Shown one piece after another: positions 12,162-23,200 of a stretch of 64,000 nt of DNA (its first letter is position 1; each line of letters starts with the position of its first letter). Both the position numbers and the translations under genes were made by a program. The stretch comes from Cycas panzhihuaensis (taxonomy: Eukaryota > Cycadophyta), in NCBI GenBank assembly GCA_023213395.1, contig CM041465.1:209629741-209693740 (forward strand), given 5' to 3'. The notes beneath the pieces were generated by a model. That model was not told where the DNA came from, did no database searches, and saw only the letters and a list, made by a program, of their open reading frames with translations.

Positions 12162-15100
12162 CTCTTAGCTATGGTTTTAAAAACTATAGATAAAGTAAGG
12201 TTTTCAAAGGTTTGATTTTGAAACTTAACCTAAGAAGAAATGTTCAAAGTTTTTCCCAAGGTTTTACAAATGTCCTAGTCCCTACTAAGGCTTTTAGGCT
12301 CTAAGTCTAAGGGTCTCTAAGGGAATCCTTTGATTACTATTCTATCTAGTGGCGTCTACCCACAAGTGGAAAAACAAGGACCTAATATACTAGCATATGA
12401 TCTCAAGGCTCAATATACCTCAGTATGTGGGCTATTACAAAAGTTGTTACACCCCCCTAAATTGTTGGTCCACTTACACCAGACTTATGCCTAGTAACAG
12501 ATCTAGCGGTGAAGGTTTAACTAACCAAGACACTCACCCTCTTCAGGTCTAGCCTTGGTCTCTAGACTCTAATAAAGATTAGTTTTCCACCTCAGCCTAC
12601 CACCTAGTACACCTTATAGCCAATGGCTTTTCTCTTCTAATATGAGTAAGGTAATTGGCGTGTGTGTGGTGGTAACTTCAGGGGTCCTAACCATTCCCCT
12701 TATAAGGCTAGAAAAGATATAGTTAATTCAAGAATTATCTTTCTTATATGATAGTAAATTTTAATTGAATGTGGTCTTGCTTAATCTCTCTAATATTCCT
12801 TTTATTTAAGAAATGAAAATTAATCAAAATAAATCTTTAAGAAAGATAAAATACATATCTCAAATGAAAATATGATATAAAATTTTTATATCAAATCATA
12901 ATAAAATAAGTAAAAGAATCAAGATACTCTTCTTCCTTTAATGAAGCAAGAAATAAATGCTAATATGCAATCCAATGCTTTTAAATTGATATACTTTTGT
13001 AGGAAAAAATAAGAAGATATATATATATATTTTTTATTGTGAGGTAATATAATAAAGAAATCCTTAATACTTGAATGTCATTAAACTTTTAGAATATTGG
13101 CTTAAACTTTTGAGGTAAGTAACTAATCAATGAACCTTGAAACTAAGCTTTTACAAATTTTAAGTTGAAAAAGACTAAAACTTTCAATATAGAATAAAAT
13201 AACTTCTTGACTAATATGCAAGATAATGATATTAGAATTTGAGTGCCAAAGAGTTCCCTTACAAGAACATAAACAACTATATGAAACTTGTAATTTTTAA
13301 AAAGAAACTCTGCTTAAAGTAATTAGAAGTACTAAGAAATAGTTTATATTTGATTGATAATGTGAGAAATAAAATAAAATCAAGGTAGATAGTACTTGTT
13401 TGATGTATTACTGTACTTAGGTTTTTTAAAGCTTAAAGATCTAAAATTAATGTCAGTTAGCTACAAATAGCTTATAATCTATATGAAAAGTCAACAAATA
13501 ACTCCAAGAAACTAATTAGTAGTAGATTATGCTTAAATATGATTAATTGAAATGAAAAAATGCTCAAAAATATTACTAAACGAGCATGTTTAGGGTTGAA
13601 TAGAAGCCTTAAATTGAGCTACTTCAAAGTCCTATAAAATGATGTCAAAATAAAATGAAACTAATTTCAACATGAAGAGCTCTAAAATAGTTTTGTAATG
13701 GTTCTTACGATTCTAAAATCAGAGCTAAAATAATCAAGTTATTACAAAAAACATAAATAGACCTCTTTATGGCTAATAGAATAAGTACTAAAAAATGTGG
13801 TCACTTTGATTAATTAAATCCCAGTTAAAATGGACTTAAATCAGTCAAGTGATGATATCACCCTAAAGATATATGAAATATAGTTCTAACAAGACCAATT
13901 TTGCTAAAATCTGACACTCCAGGGATAAGTTACAATAAAAAATGTGAGGTCCTTTTTCGGTATAAACAAAATAAAATTTTTTAATAAAGTGAGTAAGCCC
14001 CTTTCAAACTAGGAGCACAGTTGCATGGATGATATATTAACCACTAACTTGGTCTTAAGGGTGGTTGCAAACCTCAAATAGTATAAAATATGTATAATAG
14101 CTCTCAAAATCAACCAAAGTAAAAAAAAAAGGTTACAAATAATGATGTGCCTCTTAATAAACACCAAACAACGAGGTCACATGAATTAAAGACTGGGGGC
14201 TAAATAAAAGGGGGCTAATACCCTTTAAAAAATTAGATTTCAAATATCATTAAAAATAATTAAAATTTTAATAAACTTAATCAAACTTTATAATCAATAA
14301 TCAAGTAAACTTTAATAAAAAATATATGAAAATGATTTAAAAAAAGTTGCAGGACGCTGTGCAACTTCGAGAATAATGCAGAGGTAAATTTTGAGTAGTT
14401 TAATCATTAAAACTCAATCGTGAGCATTTAATTCTTCATGTAGATGAGGGGTGCCACTATATATAGTGTCAATTGATCAAAAATAATTGAGAAAACAAAG
14501 ATTTAACATGTTTTTTGAGTGAAAAATACTAATGGAAAGGAGAAAATGGTGATTAAATGGAGGTTTGTAAAGATAATACTGGTGAAAAGGTGATCAAACT
14601 GATCAATTCTCCACAGTGAGAAGGGGTGCCCAGGATCCTCTAGCCTGATCGAGCAATTATTGATTGAAAAGGAAAAGGACGCTGAATAGAGCTAGGAACA
14701 AGAACAACTAGCTGAGGGCAATGAATCAAGTGCAAAGAGCTTAATTTAATCATAAATCTTCACCTAAATGACTTCACTAGGGGCACGCAAACAATGCAGT
14801 CTTAATTACAAAAAAAATTTCAAAAAAAAACTTTGTATACGTTAAGAAATAATGAAAAGGGTGAATAAAACTAGGTGAGGGGACTCATTTGATTCAAACT
14901 CTCCATAGAGGGTACCATTTCTCACGAGATTTTAGGGCTAGCTGGGTACACTAGATAGTAAGGTGTTGATAAAATTTTATGACAAATGGTTGCTTATAGG
15001 CTCATAATGGAGCATTGGAGTGAAAAGGGCCAAAAAATGGTATGTAGTAACTCTGAGCAAGATTTCTCCTAGCAAAAGTGATGAAATCACGTGCGGTTTC

Positions 15101-15378
15101 TTCTAATGGCTAGAGAATTCGATTATGATCAGAATGAGCAATCATATGCTACTATTCCAAGTAATGTGTGAGCTATAATCACCAGTTCTAGATTGACTAT
15201 ATATAGTTCAAAAAAATGAAAAAAAAGGAATAAATATATTATAAATGAAATATGAATGAATATATATGATTTTTCTAAAGTTTTAATGTCATTAATGATT
15301 AATAACTCATAATAACATGCACATACCAAAATACTATCGTAAAAGTTTACCGTAAGACTCCCAAACCTAAACGAATAT
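12162..15378 (-). other. Element C untranslated leader (about 3.2 kb)
   Basis: Between the primer site and the gag start codon lie about 3.2 kb with no recognisable coding sequence on either strand. It is strongly AT-rich with scattered homopolymers and a short (AT)n at 13017-13030. Copia leaders are often shorter, so this may hold another, unrecognised insertion. I found no LTR pair or target duplication inside it. A 91-codon minus-strand open stretch at 15129-15404 runs over the primer site into the LTR and looks fortuitous. Confidence 0.6.
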
Positions 15379-15390
15379 GCTTTGATACCA
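15379..15390 (-). other. Element C primer binding site
   Basis: The minus strand reads TGGTATCAAAGC two bases inside the 5' LTR end, one change from TGGTATCAGAGC, the complement of the plant initiator-Met tRNA 3' end. Confidence 0.85.
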
Positions 15391-15392
15391 AA

Positions 15393-15769
15393 TGTTAGCT
15401 TCAAGGTGGAGAGTGGGAGGATTACAAGTGAGAATACATTATTCTAAAGTGTAAATTAATTTCCAAAATAATACTGGTAGTATTAAAAAACACCAAGGAG
15501 GTATTCCCAACCTATAAATAGAGCATTTTAGGGATGCAACAAGTGCATCTATCTAACAAATGTTTAAAATTTAAAAAAAATATTAAAATATTAAATAATT
15601 AATTGAATACTCACCTGTGGTGGCTATGTTGGCTCTTGGATGGCTAGTGGTGGCTACTCAAAGATATTAGGTGGCCTGAGGTGTCCTAGAGAGGCCCAAG
15701 GTGGCATTGAGAGGCCTTAGGTACACGCTTGCATTAATTAATTGGGCATTATCCCAACACATGATACTA
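15393..15769 (-). repeat. Element C 5' LTR
   Basis: 377-bp LTR with intact ends (plus strand tgttagcttc...tatcccaaca), paired with 6923-7288 and followed on the minus strand by the primer site. The target duplication catga adjoins it at 15770-15774. Confidence 0.92.
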
Positions 15770-15774
15770 TGTAA

Positions 15775-16445
15775 TACTTAGAATTGCTCAATACAAGATT
15801 GCACTATACTAACCTACTATAACCTAGTAAGTTGGGTAGAATATTCTATTTTTGTTGTATCTTCATATTATTGGAATAAAGACTTCTTAAAAAAAATTTA
15901 GTTGTAGTGAATTATTCCCTTATAATTCCTTTGTCACTAGTGAAAAAATTGTAAGGCTTTTCCATACAAGTGTAACACTACCGCCACCAATTTTTTCTTA
16001 TTGGTTATAGGGGTGGTTTTGAAGTAGACCTCTATTTGCATCACCCAACTACAGATATCTTGAGGTCTATCTTAGTCAAAATTTTCTAACTGAAATTTCG
16101 TTCCCTTAAGATTGAGCCCAATCTAATCTTTTAAATTTTACCCTTCTTCTTGGTTATGCTCCTCTTCTTTAGCTATGCTATGAGGTCTAAAATCTTTTTT
16201 TGGAGCCAACAAAATATTACAAATTTGTTGTATATTTAATTTTAACTCCCTATACTGATTTTTCATTAGCATGATACTCTTATCCAATTGGTTCACCCAT
16301 TTTGACATGTCCTTGATTCCTTGGGAGGCTTAGAGTATCATTTTTCTTATTATGGTTTTTCCTGACTCTAACTCTTTTCTATTAGGGAAAAAAAATTCTC
16401 AGATATTTTCTTATAGAAACATGCCAAATACTCACTTTGAACAAA
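15775..16445 (-). pseudogene. Element B: gag N-terminal part
   Basis: Minus-strand gag remnant directly after the element B primer site. Near 16000-16080 it reads SWVMQIEVYFKTTP, then KKKLVAVVLHLYGKALQFF. This is the retrotransposon gag domain, which usually reads W....E.YF.....DQKV..A..HL.G.A..W. Stops are frequent. It ends where the copia element C begins and continues at 6922. Confidence 0.8.
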
Positions 16446-16457
16446 GCTCTGATACCA
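16446..16457 (-). other. Element B primer binding site
   Basis: The minus strand reads TGGTATCAGAGC, a perfect match to the common plant Met-tRNA primer site, two bases from the 5' LTR end. Confidence 0.92.
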
Positions 16458-16459
16458 CT

Positions 16460-17017
16460 TGTAGTAATCTTACAAAATTCATCTAAGAAATTTTACAAAA
16501 TAGACAAAATATCCACCAAATATATTTGCAAAAATATTTAATTAAGAGAGTAATAATATAAATCTACTTAAGTACTTCTAGCATAAATATAAAATGGTAT
16601 GAGATGAACATAAACTGAATATATATAAGTTACCAAATATACCTGCAAATACTATTGATAATGAATCCCTCTTTGAGGCAAGGTTCCCTCCATAATGCTC
16701 CCCAAAAGGGTCAAAAATATGGTAGTCCAAGACTTCTCTATTGATACCTAAATAAGGCCATAAATTCTCCTTAAATGGGTGTCCAAAAGATACAAATAGA
16801 AGTCAACTAGAAAAAGGGAGATAAACCTGCCCAAAACTAATACTGGAAGTCAACAAAAATTTCTATAAAAACTAGTAGGCTGAAAACTTTAAATGGTTAT
16901 AACTTTTGATACAGATGTTAGAATTAACTTTCGTCTAAACTACTGGAATTCTTATTCAGTGACCTTTGATTTGAAGGGTCATATGGTATAATTTTGACCA
17001 TATTTTATAATGTTACA
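16460..17017 (-). repeat. Element B 5' LTR
   Basis: 558-bp LTR with intact TG...CA ends (plus strand tgtagtaatc...aatgttaca). It pairs with 2496-3054 and adjoins the primer site. Confidence 0.92.
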
Positions 17018-18220
17018 AATTCCATAATAAAACTAAGGTACTCTTTAGATGGCTACTACTTATGTTACAAAGGGCATATTGTGCTTTCTACCAACTCCAC
17101 TCTTTGGGATAAATTATTATAGGAATTATATACATCACCATTCATAAGATATTGTAACTTCTTAAAGATGTATGAAAGAGCCAAATAAAATATTTTTTGT
17201 TTAGCATAAAATATGATATTAAAATATTTATTGAAGAATATGATATGTATCAACACCATAAAGGGGAAATTATTAAGATTCTTGGTATCTTATAGTCATT
17301 ATCCATTCTAACTATAATATGGAAGGATATCTCCATCGATTTTATTTAGAGGTTGCCTAATCAAGGGGCAAATCAATTATTCTGATGATGGTTGATTGTC
17401 TCTCCAAGTATGCATATTTTTATTCACTATCTCACCCTTATAAAGGCCCTACCATTGCCCAAGACTTCCTTGACAATATCTTTTACCTTCATAGTATGCT
17501 CACCTCCATTATTTATGACCATTACCCTACCTCACTAGTATTTTATGGTAGGAACTCTTTAAACTGTAGGGAACATAACTGAAAATAAGCTTTTTTTATC
17601 ACCTATAAATTGATGGTCAAATTGGACTAACTAATAAATACTTGGAGACTTACTTATGTTGTTTTACTTTTGAATAACAAACTTACTAGGTTAAGTGATT
17701 ACATATTATCAAATGATGGTACAATACCTCTTATAATTCTTCATCTAAGATGACTCTATATAAAGTAATTTCTTGCCAACTACTGCCATCTCTCATATCA
17801 TACCTTCTAGGTAGTTCCAAAGTACAGGGCATCAACACAACTCTTAACCACTAGGAAAACCTACTCTAGGATTTTAAAGATAACTTAGCATAAGCTCAAA
17901 ACCATATGAAATACTAGGTAGATTAACATCATTTAGAGTGCATATTCACTGAAGGAAAAATGGTCTTTTTATACCTCCAATTGTATAAATAAACATTCTT
18001 GAAGCTTAGTAGCTATTAAAACTAACACCAAAATTCTATGGCCCTTATTGAGTGCTACAATGAATTGGCTAAGTAGCTTATAAATTAGACCTTTGTTAGC
18101 CTTCTAAGATACAACTTGTCTTCCATGTGTCCTTCTTGAAGAAGATCTTAGGACAACATGTTTGTGAATAATTAACATTTCTTGAATTAGTCAACAAAGG
18201 ATTAGTCAACCTCAAAACTA
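17018..18220 (+). pseudogene. Element A: integrase and C-terminal region, first part
   Basis: Continuation of element A pol after the insertion of B. It begins with the end of the RNase H/integrase linker (GYYLCYKGHIVLSTNSTL), then the integrase core at about 17325-17640: MVDCLSKYAYFYSLSHPYKG and IAQDFLDNIFYLH (17385-17582), matching the gypsy VDRLSKYAHF..L.HP..A..VA..F...I..LHG block. NKYLETYL follows (17630), then SSKVQGINTTL and LKDNLA-AQNHMK (17810-17910), and the HVSFLKKxLGQ-like segment near 18120. Stops and several frameshifts break it. It ends at the LINE insertion and resumes at 24555. Confidence 0.85.
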
Positions 18221-18234
18221 AGTCTATTTTATAA
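18221..18234. repeat. LINE E target-site duplication, left copy
   Basis: The 14 bases agtctattttataa directly precede the LINE and are repeated exactly at 24541-24554. Length and AT-rich composition fit target-primed reverse transcription by an L1-type endonuclease. Confidence 0.93.
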
Positions 18235-18820
18235 TGAAGTGTAGAGTAGAAGATCTAGGAGTGCGGCGGCTAGAGCGACGCAGAGAGACTTCGAAGAGAT
18301 TTGTAGCTAGGGTTTATGTCAAGCGGGGACGGAGGACGTGCTTCAGGCGTCTTGGACGCCATGGCGTCCTTGGAAAAGTGAAGGGGCCGGTCGACGAACC
18401 ATTTTTGAGGCCCACGGGCTCTCGATTCTTTATTCAAAGACTTTGCCTGAGTTATGGCAGCGGGGTAAGGCACATAACTACTTGGCAGCCAGGTGTTTCC
18501 CTCTCAGGGACAGAGGTTCCCCTGTCTGGTGGCGGCCCTCACTCTTTTCTATGCTCTGTCCTTCGTTCTCTGTAGAGGCTTTTTGTTTTGGGCAAAGAGG
18601 GTGCCATATCTTCCCGGGGTGGAGGTCAGAACTAGAGTCCAGCGTGAATATACTGCTAGGGCTTGAAGTCTACAGCAATCCAAGCTTCAAATATTTAGGC
18701 AAACAGTTCGTGGCTCTGGAAAAAGTGCGTCATATAGAGGAGCTGACCCAAGAAGAACTGCAAATGATTTAATCGGTATATCGCCATCGTCGGAGTTTTT
18801 AGCCAGTTAATAAATTAAAA
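18235..18820 (+). promoter_or_regulatory. LINE E 5' UTR (presumed internal promoter)
   Basis: About 586 bp of GC-rich sequence between the left duplication and the ORF1 start. Plant L1 elements carry their promoter in the 5' UTR; that role is inferred here. Two overlapping open stretches (18234-18575 and 18338-18772) exist, but neither resembles a known protein. The first begins inside the target duplication, so it cannot belong to the LINE as such. Confidence 0.6.
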
Positions 18821-20206
18821 ATGGAAAAAGATCTTCACCTTCTAGAGCAGAACCAAAGCCCTAACCCGACTTTTGGGAAAACTTATAAAGATGTCCTGAA
18901 ATCAAATGAGGAAGAATCCTTCGATTTAACCCCGGTGTACGAAGACAATAAAGTAAGATTGAAAATTCCCCTAGCTTTGGTTGAAAAAACAGAGAAACTG
19001 TGGGAGAACTGCCTTGTCGACAGGTTCTCGTGTCCCAGACCGGGTTTGGAGCCCATTAGGGTTTGGACGAGGTCCAAGTGGAAAACAACGAGTAATGTAG
19101 AGGTAATAGCCATGCCTAAGGGCCGTGTGCTATTCGAATTTGCATCACATGAAGATATGGCTAGTATATTGATTAGGGCACCATGGATGTTCGACAGAAA
19201 AGCTTTATATCTAGAGAAATGGCATAGGGACTTTGATCCCTCAATTCTGAAAATTAGGCAAGCCCCTATTTGGACCCAACTACCAGGGCTGCCGCTACAC
19301 CATTGGAACCTGGAGGTTTTTAATGGTATCGCGAAAGCGGTAGGCCCCCTTCTAGCAGTCGATTCGGCAACGAAGAACAGAAGTAGGCTTATTAACGCCA
19401 GAATTTGTGCCCTGGTGAGGCTAGATAAGCCTTTATTAGACGATATCTGGATGGACCTCCCTGACAAAAGCTGGGTTCAACCTTTGCTATATGAGTTAGA
19501 TCATTTTAGATGCTCAACATGTAGGAACTTGGGACACCTGCCCCAAAAGTGCCCGGGAGTGCAACCCCCAAAAGAAGATCTAGTAGAGCCAAACAAAAAG
19601 GAGGAAGGAAAAGTGGAGGAGCAAGAATGCCCTGGCCGATTAGAGGCGGTCGATACTTCTTATCAGAACCCAGGCTTTGATCCAAACGAGGAGGACATGT
19701 TGCTTGAGGAGGATGCACAAATGACTCAGGCCACTAGGGATCTGAAGTGCCTGGTCGAAGAGGTCAGGGCTGCAGAACACTCCCCAAAGGGGGATGTTAC
19801 GCCGATTCATAATGTCTCACCTAAGCCGCGGAGGCAGCTAGAGAGAGAGGTGGAGAAGGGGATAGATATCCCCCCGTCGATTGTCGGTCCAGGTCGTCTC
19901 GGGCTTAGGGATGGGGCCGGGGACGCGGCATTGCCTTGCCCGGAGGAATCAGGGCAGGCAACACTTGATTCAATCTTGCAGACGCCTTAAAAGAAGTTGC
20001 CGGATGTAGGAGCTGAGAAGCGGGTTGGCAGACCCCCGTCAAGAGTCCAAAGAGAGAAAGATTCGACTGCCCAAGTTGATCTAGGTACTCAGAAAACTCT
20101 AAAAGAATCATTCCTTGAGGGGCCTACCCTCAGATCCGGTATAGTAGCCAGAGAGCCCCCAAAAGGGGAGGCGGCTGAGGTTTGGAAACAAAGGAAGAAG
20201 CGATGA
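18821..20206 (+). pseudogene. LINE E ORF1, nucleic-acid-binding protein
   Basis: ORF1 protein of plant L1 elements, which binds element RNA in the ribonucleoprotein. Residues about 44-175 form the DUF4283-like domain (VWTRSKWKTTSNVEV, GRVLFEFASHEDMASILIRA, APIWTQLPGLPLHHWN). Residues 231-244 are a CCHC zinc knuckle, CSTCRNLGHLPQKC. An acidic, Pro-rich tail follows. The start at 18821 is the first Met of the domain-bearing frame. A TAA at 19988-19990 ends the open frame at 389 codons. The same frame then stays open to TGA at 20204-20206, with composition like the tail, so the original protein was probably about 461 residues and the TAA a C-to-T change of CAA. Its stop overlaps the ORF2 start. 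Confidence 0.85.
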
Positions 20207-23200
20207 AAATTCTATCATAGAATATTAGGGGCCTTAATGCCCCTTCGAAACAGAGAATCATCAGAGAAATATGAGAAGAAGACATCAACCGGACTTGATA
20301 TTTCTGCAAGAAACAAAACTTAATAAAGAGAATGGACCTAAGATTAGGAGCAAAATTTGGAAGCAAGATGAAGGCATTGAGGTGGATTATGCCCAAGGAA
20401 GGGGGGGTCTGATGGTTTTGTGGAACCCGTTAATCTGGTTGGGTGAAATCTTTTTGATAGAAGAATCCTTCATTTCGGTTTGGTTAACTAGTAAAAGTAA
20501 TAACACCACATGGATCGCCACTAATGTTTATGCCCCAAACCATCAAGAAGCTAGGAAGAGACTTTGGGATAGATTGATTGAAGCCCACAGGGACTGCCGT
20601 CTTCCATGGTTATTGGCAGGCGATTTCAATTCAACCCTATGCCCCGGTGATAAGAGAGGGGGCACTGAGGGCTGGACTACTAGTATGAGTGATTTCGGTA
20701 ATTTCTGATGGGGGTTAGAGGATGTTAACCTTAGGGGTGCCTCTTTCACCTGGACCAATAAAAGGTTGGGGAATAACCTTATACAAATCAGACTGGATAG
20801 GGCGTTGGTCAATTTTGATTGGATGAGATGCTTCAAGGATTTCACCCTTGAAGCCCTGCCGAGGATCAGCTCTGATCATACGCCCCTTTTGTTGAATTTC
20901 TCGGATTCGGGCAAGTTTTTCGGGGCCCCCTTCAGATTTGAATTGATGTGGCTTCGCCACCCAGATCTTAGGAATAGGATTGAGGAATGGTGGATCATCG
21001 ATATTGAAGGATACGCTATGTATAGATTTTCCAAGAAGTTGGACTGGGTTAAAAGGAAAGTCAAAGTCTGGAACAAGGAAACTTTTCAAAATATAAATGA
21101 CCAGAAGGAGAAGACTTTCCAGGATTTGAAAGATACCGAGGATCAGATCGAGCAGTTGGGCAGATCTCCAGAGTTGGATAAAGTAGAAAAGGAGCTGACT
21201 GAGTCCCTGGAGGAAATCCTCACTAGAGAGGAAATTCACTGGAGACAAAAATCTAGGGCTCTGTGGTTGGCAGAAGGAGACAGAAATACTAGATTTTTCC
21301 ATATGACTACTGTTAAGCATAGAGCGAATAACAGAATCAACAAGCTTCAAAGGGATGACGGCACTGAAGTTAGTTCGACAGAAGACATGAAGGAGCTGGC
21401 CAGTGATTATTTCAAGGAGCTATTTGCGGAGCCGTTAGACGGGGACATGGATTTGAGGAAGGAATTCCTCAATAACATCCCCTGCCTGGTGAATGATGCT
21501 CAAAACGCCCAGATCACAGTTCCTTTCTCTCAGGAGGAGGTTAAGGCGGCGCTCTTCAGTATGAAGAGAGATAAAGCTCATGGCCCTGATGGTTTCCCCC
21601 CGGGTTTCTTCCAAGAATTTTGGGATATTATTAAGGGAGACTATATGGAAGCACTCCATGAATTTTACGTAAACAGGAAGATTTTACAGGAGTGGCAGAC
21701 TACCTTCCTGGTTCTTATTCCTAAAAAAGAGGGAGCAAAAAGGATGGAGGATTTTCGACCTATAAGCCTTTGTAATGTCAAATATAAAATTTTAACAAAG
21801 GTTTTGGTGAACAGGTTAATGCAAATTATGCCAAACATCATCTCTCAGAACCAAGATGGTTTTCTCAGGGGGAGACAGATATACGATGGGTATATCATTG
21901 TTCACGAAACCGTTCACTCTGCAGCCGAGAGGAAGGAGCCCGTGATGCTCATAAAGATTGACCTCAAGAAGGCCTTTGATAGGGTCTCCTGGGATTGTCT
22001 GCTTGATTGCCTAAGGGCTTTTGGCTTCGGAGAGACTTGGCGATCATGGATAAATCTATGTATTGGAAATCCGCAGTTTTCGGTTATCATTAATGGTACG
22101 TCTTCTTGCTTCTTCCCAGGATTCAGGGGGCTGAGGCAGGGAGACCTGCTCTCTCCTTTTTTGTATATCACAATGGCGGAGTTGTTGGGCAGATCCCTGG
22201 AGTCCTTGAGGAGACAGGGGGTTATAAATGGTATAAAACCGACATCAGGAATGGACAATGTGGCCCACCACTAATTCGTGGACGATAATATCTTCCTTGG
22301 GAAACCTACAATAAGGGAGGCCACCAATTTTAAAGAGTTTTTGGGCCATTTTGAGCAGGCCACGAATCAAAAGATAAACTTGAATAAGAGCAGTGTATAT
22401 TTTATAAATACCCGGTAGTATTCAAGGCAGGATCAGCAGATGCCTGGAGATGGGCATCAAAAAACTTCCCACTACCTACCTTGGCCTTCCTCTATTTGTT
22501 GGGAAGATGGCCAAGGATATGTGGAATCCCCTTATTGATAGGCTGCAAAGGAAGATGGCCGGATGGAAAGGTGCCCTCTTAAGTCAAGCTCGAAAACTTC
22601 AGCTTGTAGCCTCCACGCTGCAGAGCATCCCAGTCTTCTGGATGTCCATCTTTAGAGTCCCAGCAGGTATCTCAGATATCATTGAATCTATCAAGAAGAG
22701 GTTCCTTTGGGCTGGTACAAAGAACAAAGACAGAATTCATTTAGTCAGCTGGAATAAAGTTTGCATGCCAAAATGGGCCAGGGGTCTAAACCTGAGAAGA
22801 CTTCCTCTCTTCAATACAGCTCTAGGGGCTAAGTTGGGGTGGCGTCTACTCAAAGGGGGTGAGAGGTTCTGGGAGAAGATCCTAATTAGGAAATATGTGC
22901 AAGGAGGTTCTTTGGCTGGTAATGATATCTCTCAGGTTGGCTCAACCATCTGGAGGAGTATTCTGAAAGCTTAGAACGCTTTAAGGAACGGACTGAGATG
23001 GAGACTAGGAGATGGGAACTCCATTAGATTTTGGGAGGATGCATGGTGTAGTGACAAAGCGCTTAAGGATTATCCAGATCTGGAACCCATAATGGGTCCT
23101 TGTGTAAGGATCTATGGAAGTCATGTGAAGGACTACTGGGAAGGAAGCGGAGAAAGCAGGTCCTGGAAGACCCTGGAGGAAATCCAAGGTGAAAGATTGC

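Larger units (their letters stand above)
6923..15769 (-). mobile_element. Element C: Ty1/copia LTR retrotransposon inserted in element B gag
   Basis: Full-length, decayed Ty1/copia element on the minus strand: 5' LTR 15393-15769, primer site 15379-15390, a long leader, gag from 12161, then protease, integrase, RT and RNase H down to about 7313, polypurine tract and 3' LTR 6923-7288. Integrase before RT is diagnostic of copia. It is flanked by cacga (6918-6922) and catga (15770-15774), a 5-bp target duplication differing by one transition. Element B gag runs into it on both sides. Its own RNase H holds the solo LTR D. Confidence 0.92.
2496..17017 (-). mobile_element. Element B: Ty3/gypsy LTR retrotransposon inserted in element A
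   Basis: Complete but decayed LTR retrotransposon on the minus strand, with matching LTRs of about 559 and 558 bp at 2496-3054 and 16460-17017. A primer binding site adjoins the 5' LTR and a polypurine tract adjoins the 3' LTR. Protein order on the minus strand is gag, protease, RT, RNase H, integrase, which is the Ty3/gypsy order. It splits the plus-strand element A between RNase H and integrase. It is itself split in gag by the copia element C (6923-15769), so its own length is only about 5.7 kb. I see no clear target-site duplication (tcata on the left, aattc on the right). Confidence 0.9.

Noticed and set aside
2491-17022. A target-site duplication for element B
   Set aside because: Flanks tcata and aattc do not match. 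A nearby aactc/aattc likeness is not adjacent to the LTR end.
18234-18772. Two open frames in the LINE 5' UTR
   Set aside because: They resemble no known protein. The first starts inside the target duplication and so is not a LINE gene; GC-rich DNA gives such frames by chance.
18883-19467. 194-codon minus-strand frame opposite LINE ORF1
   Set aside because: Shadow of ORF1, whose domains and zinc knuckle are on the plus strand.
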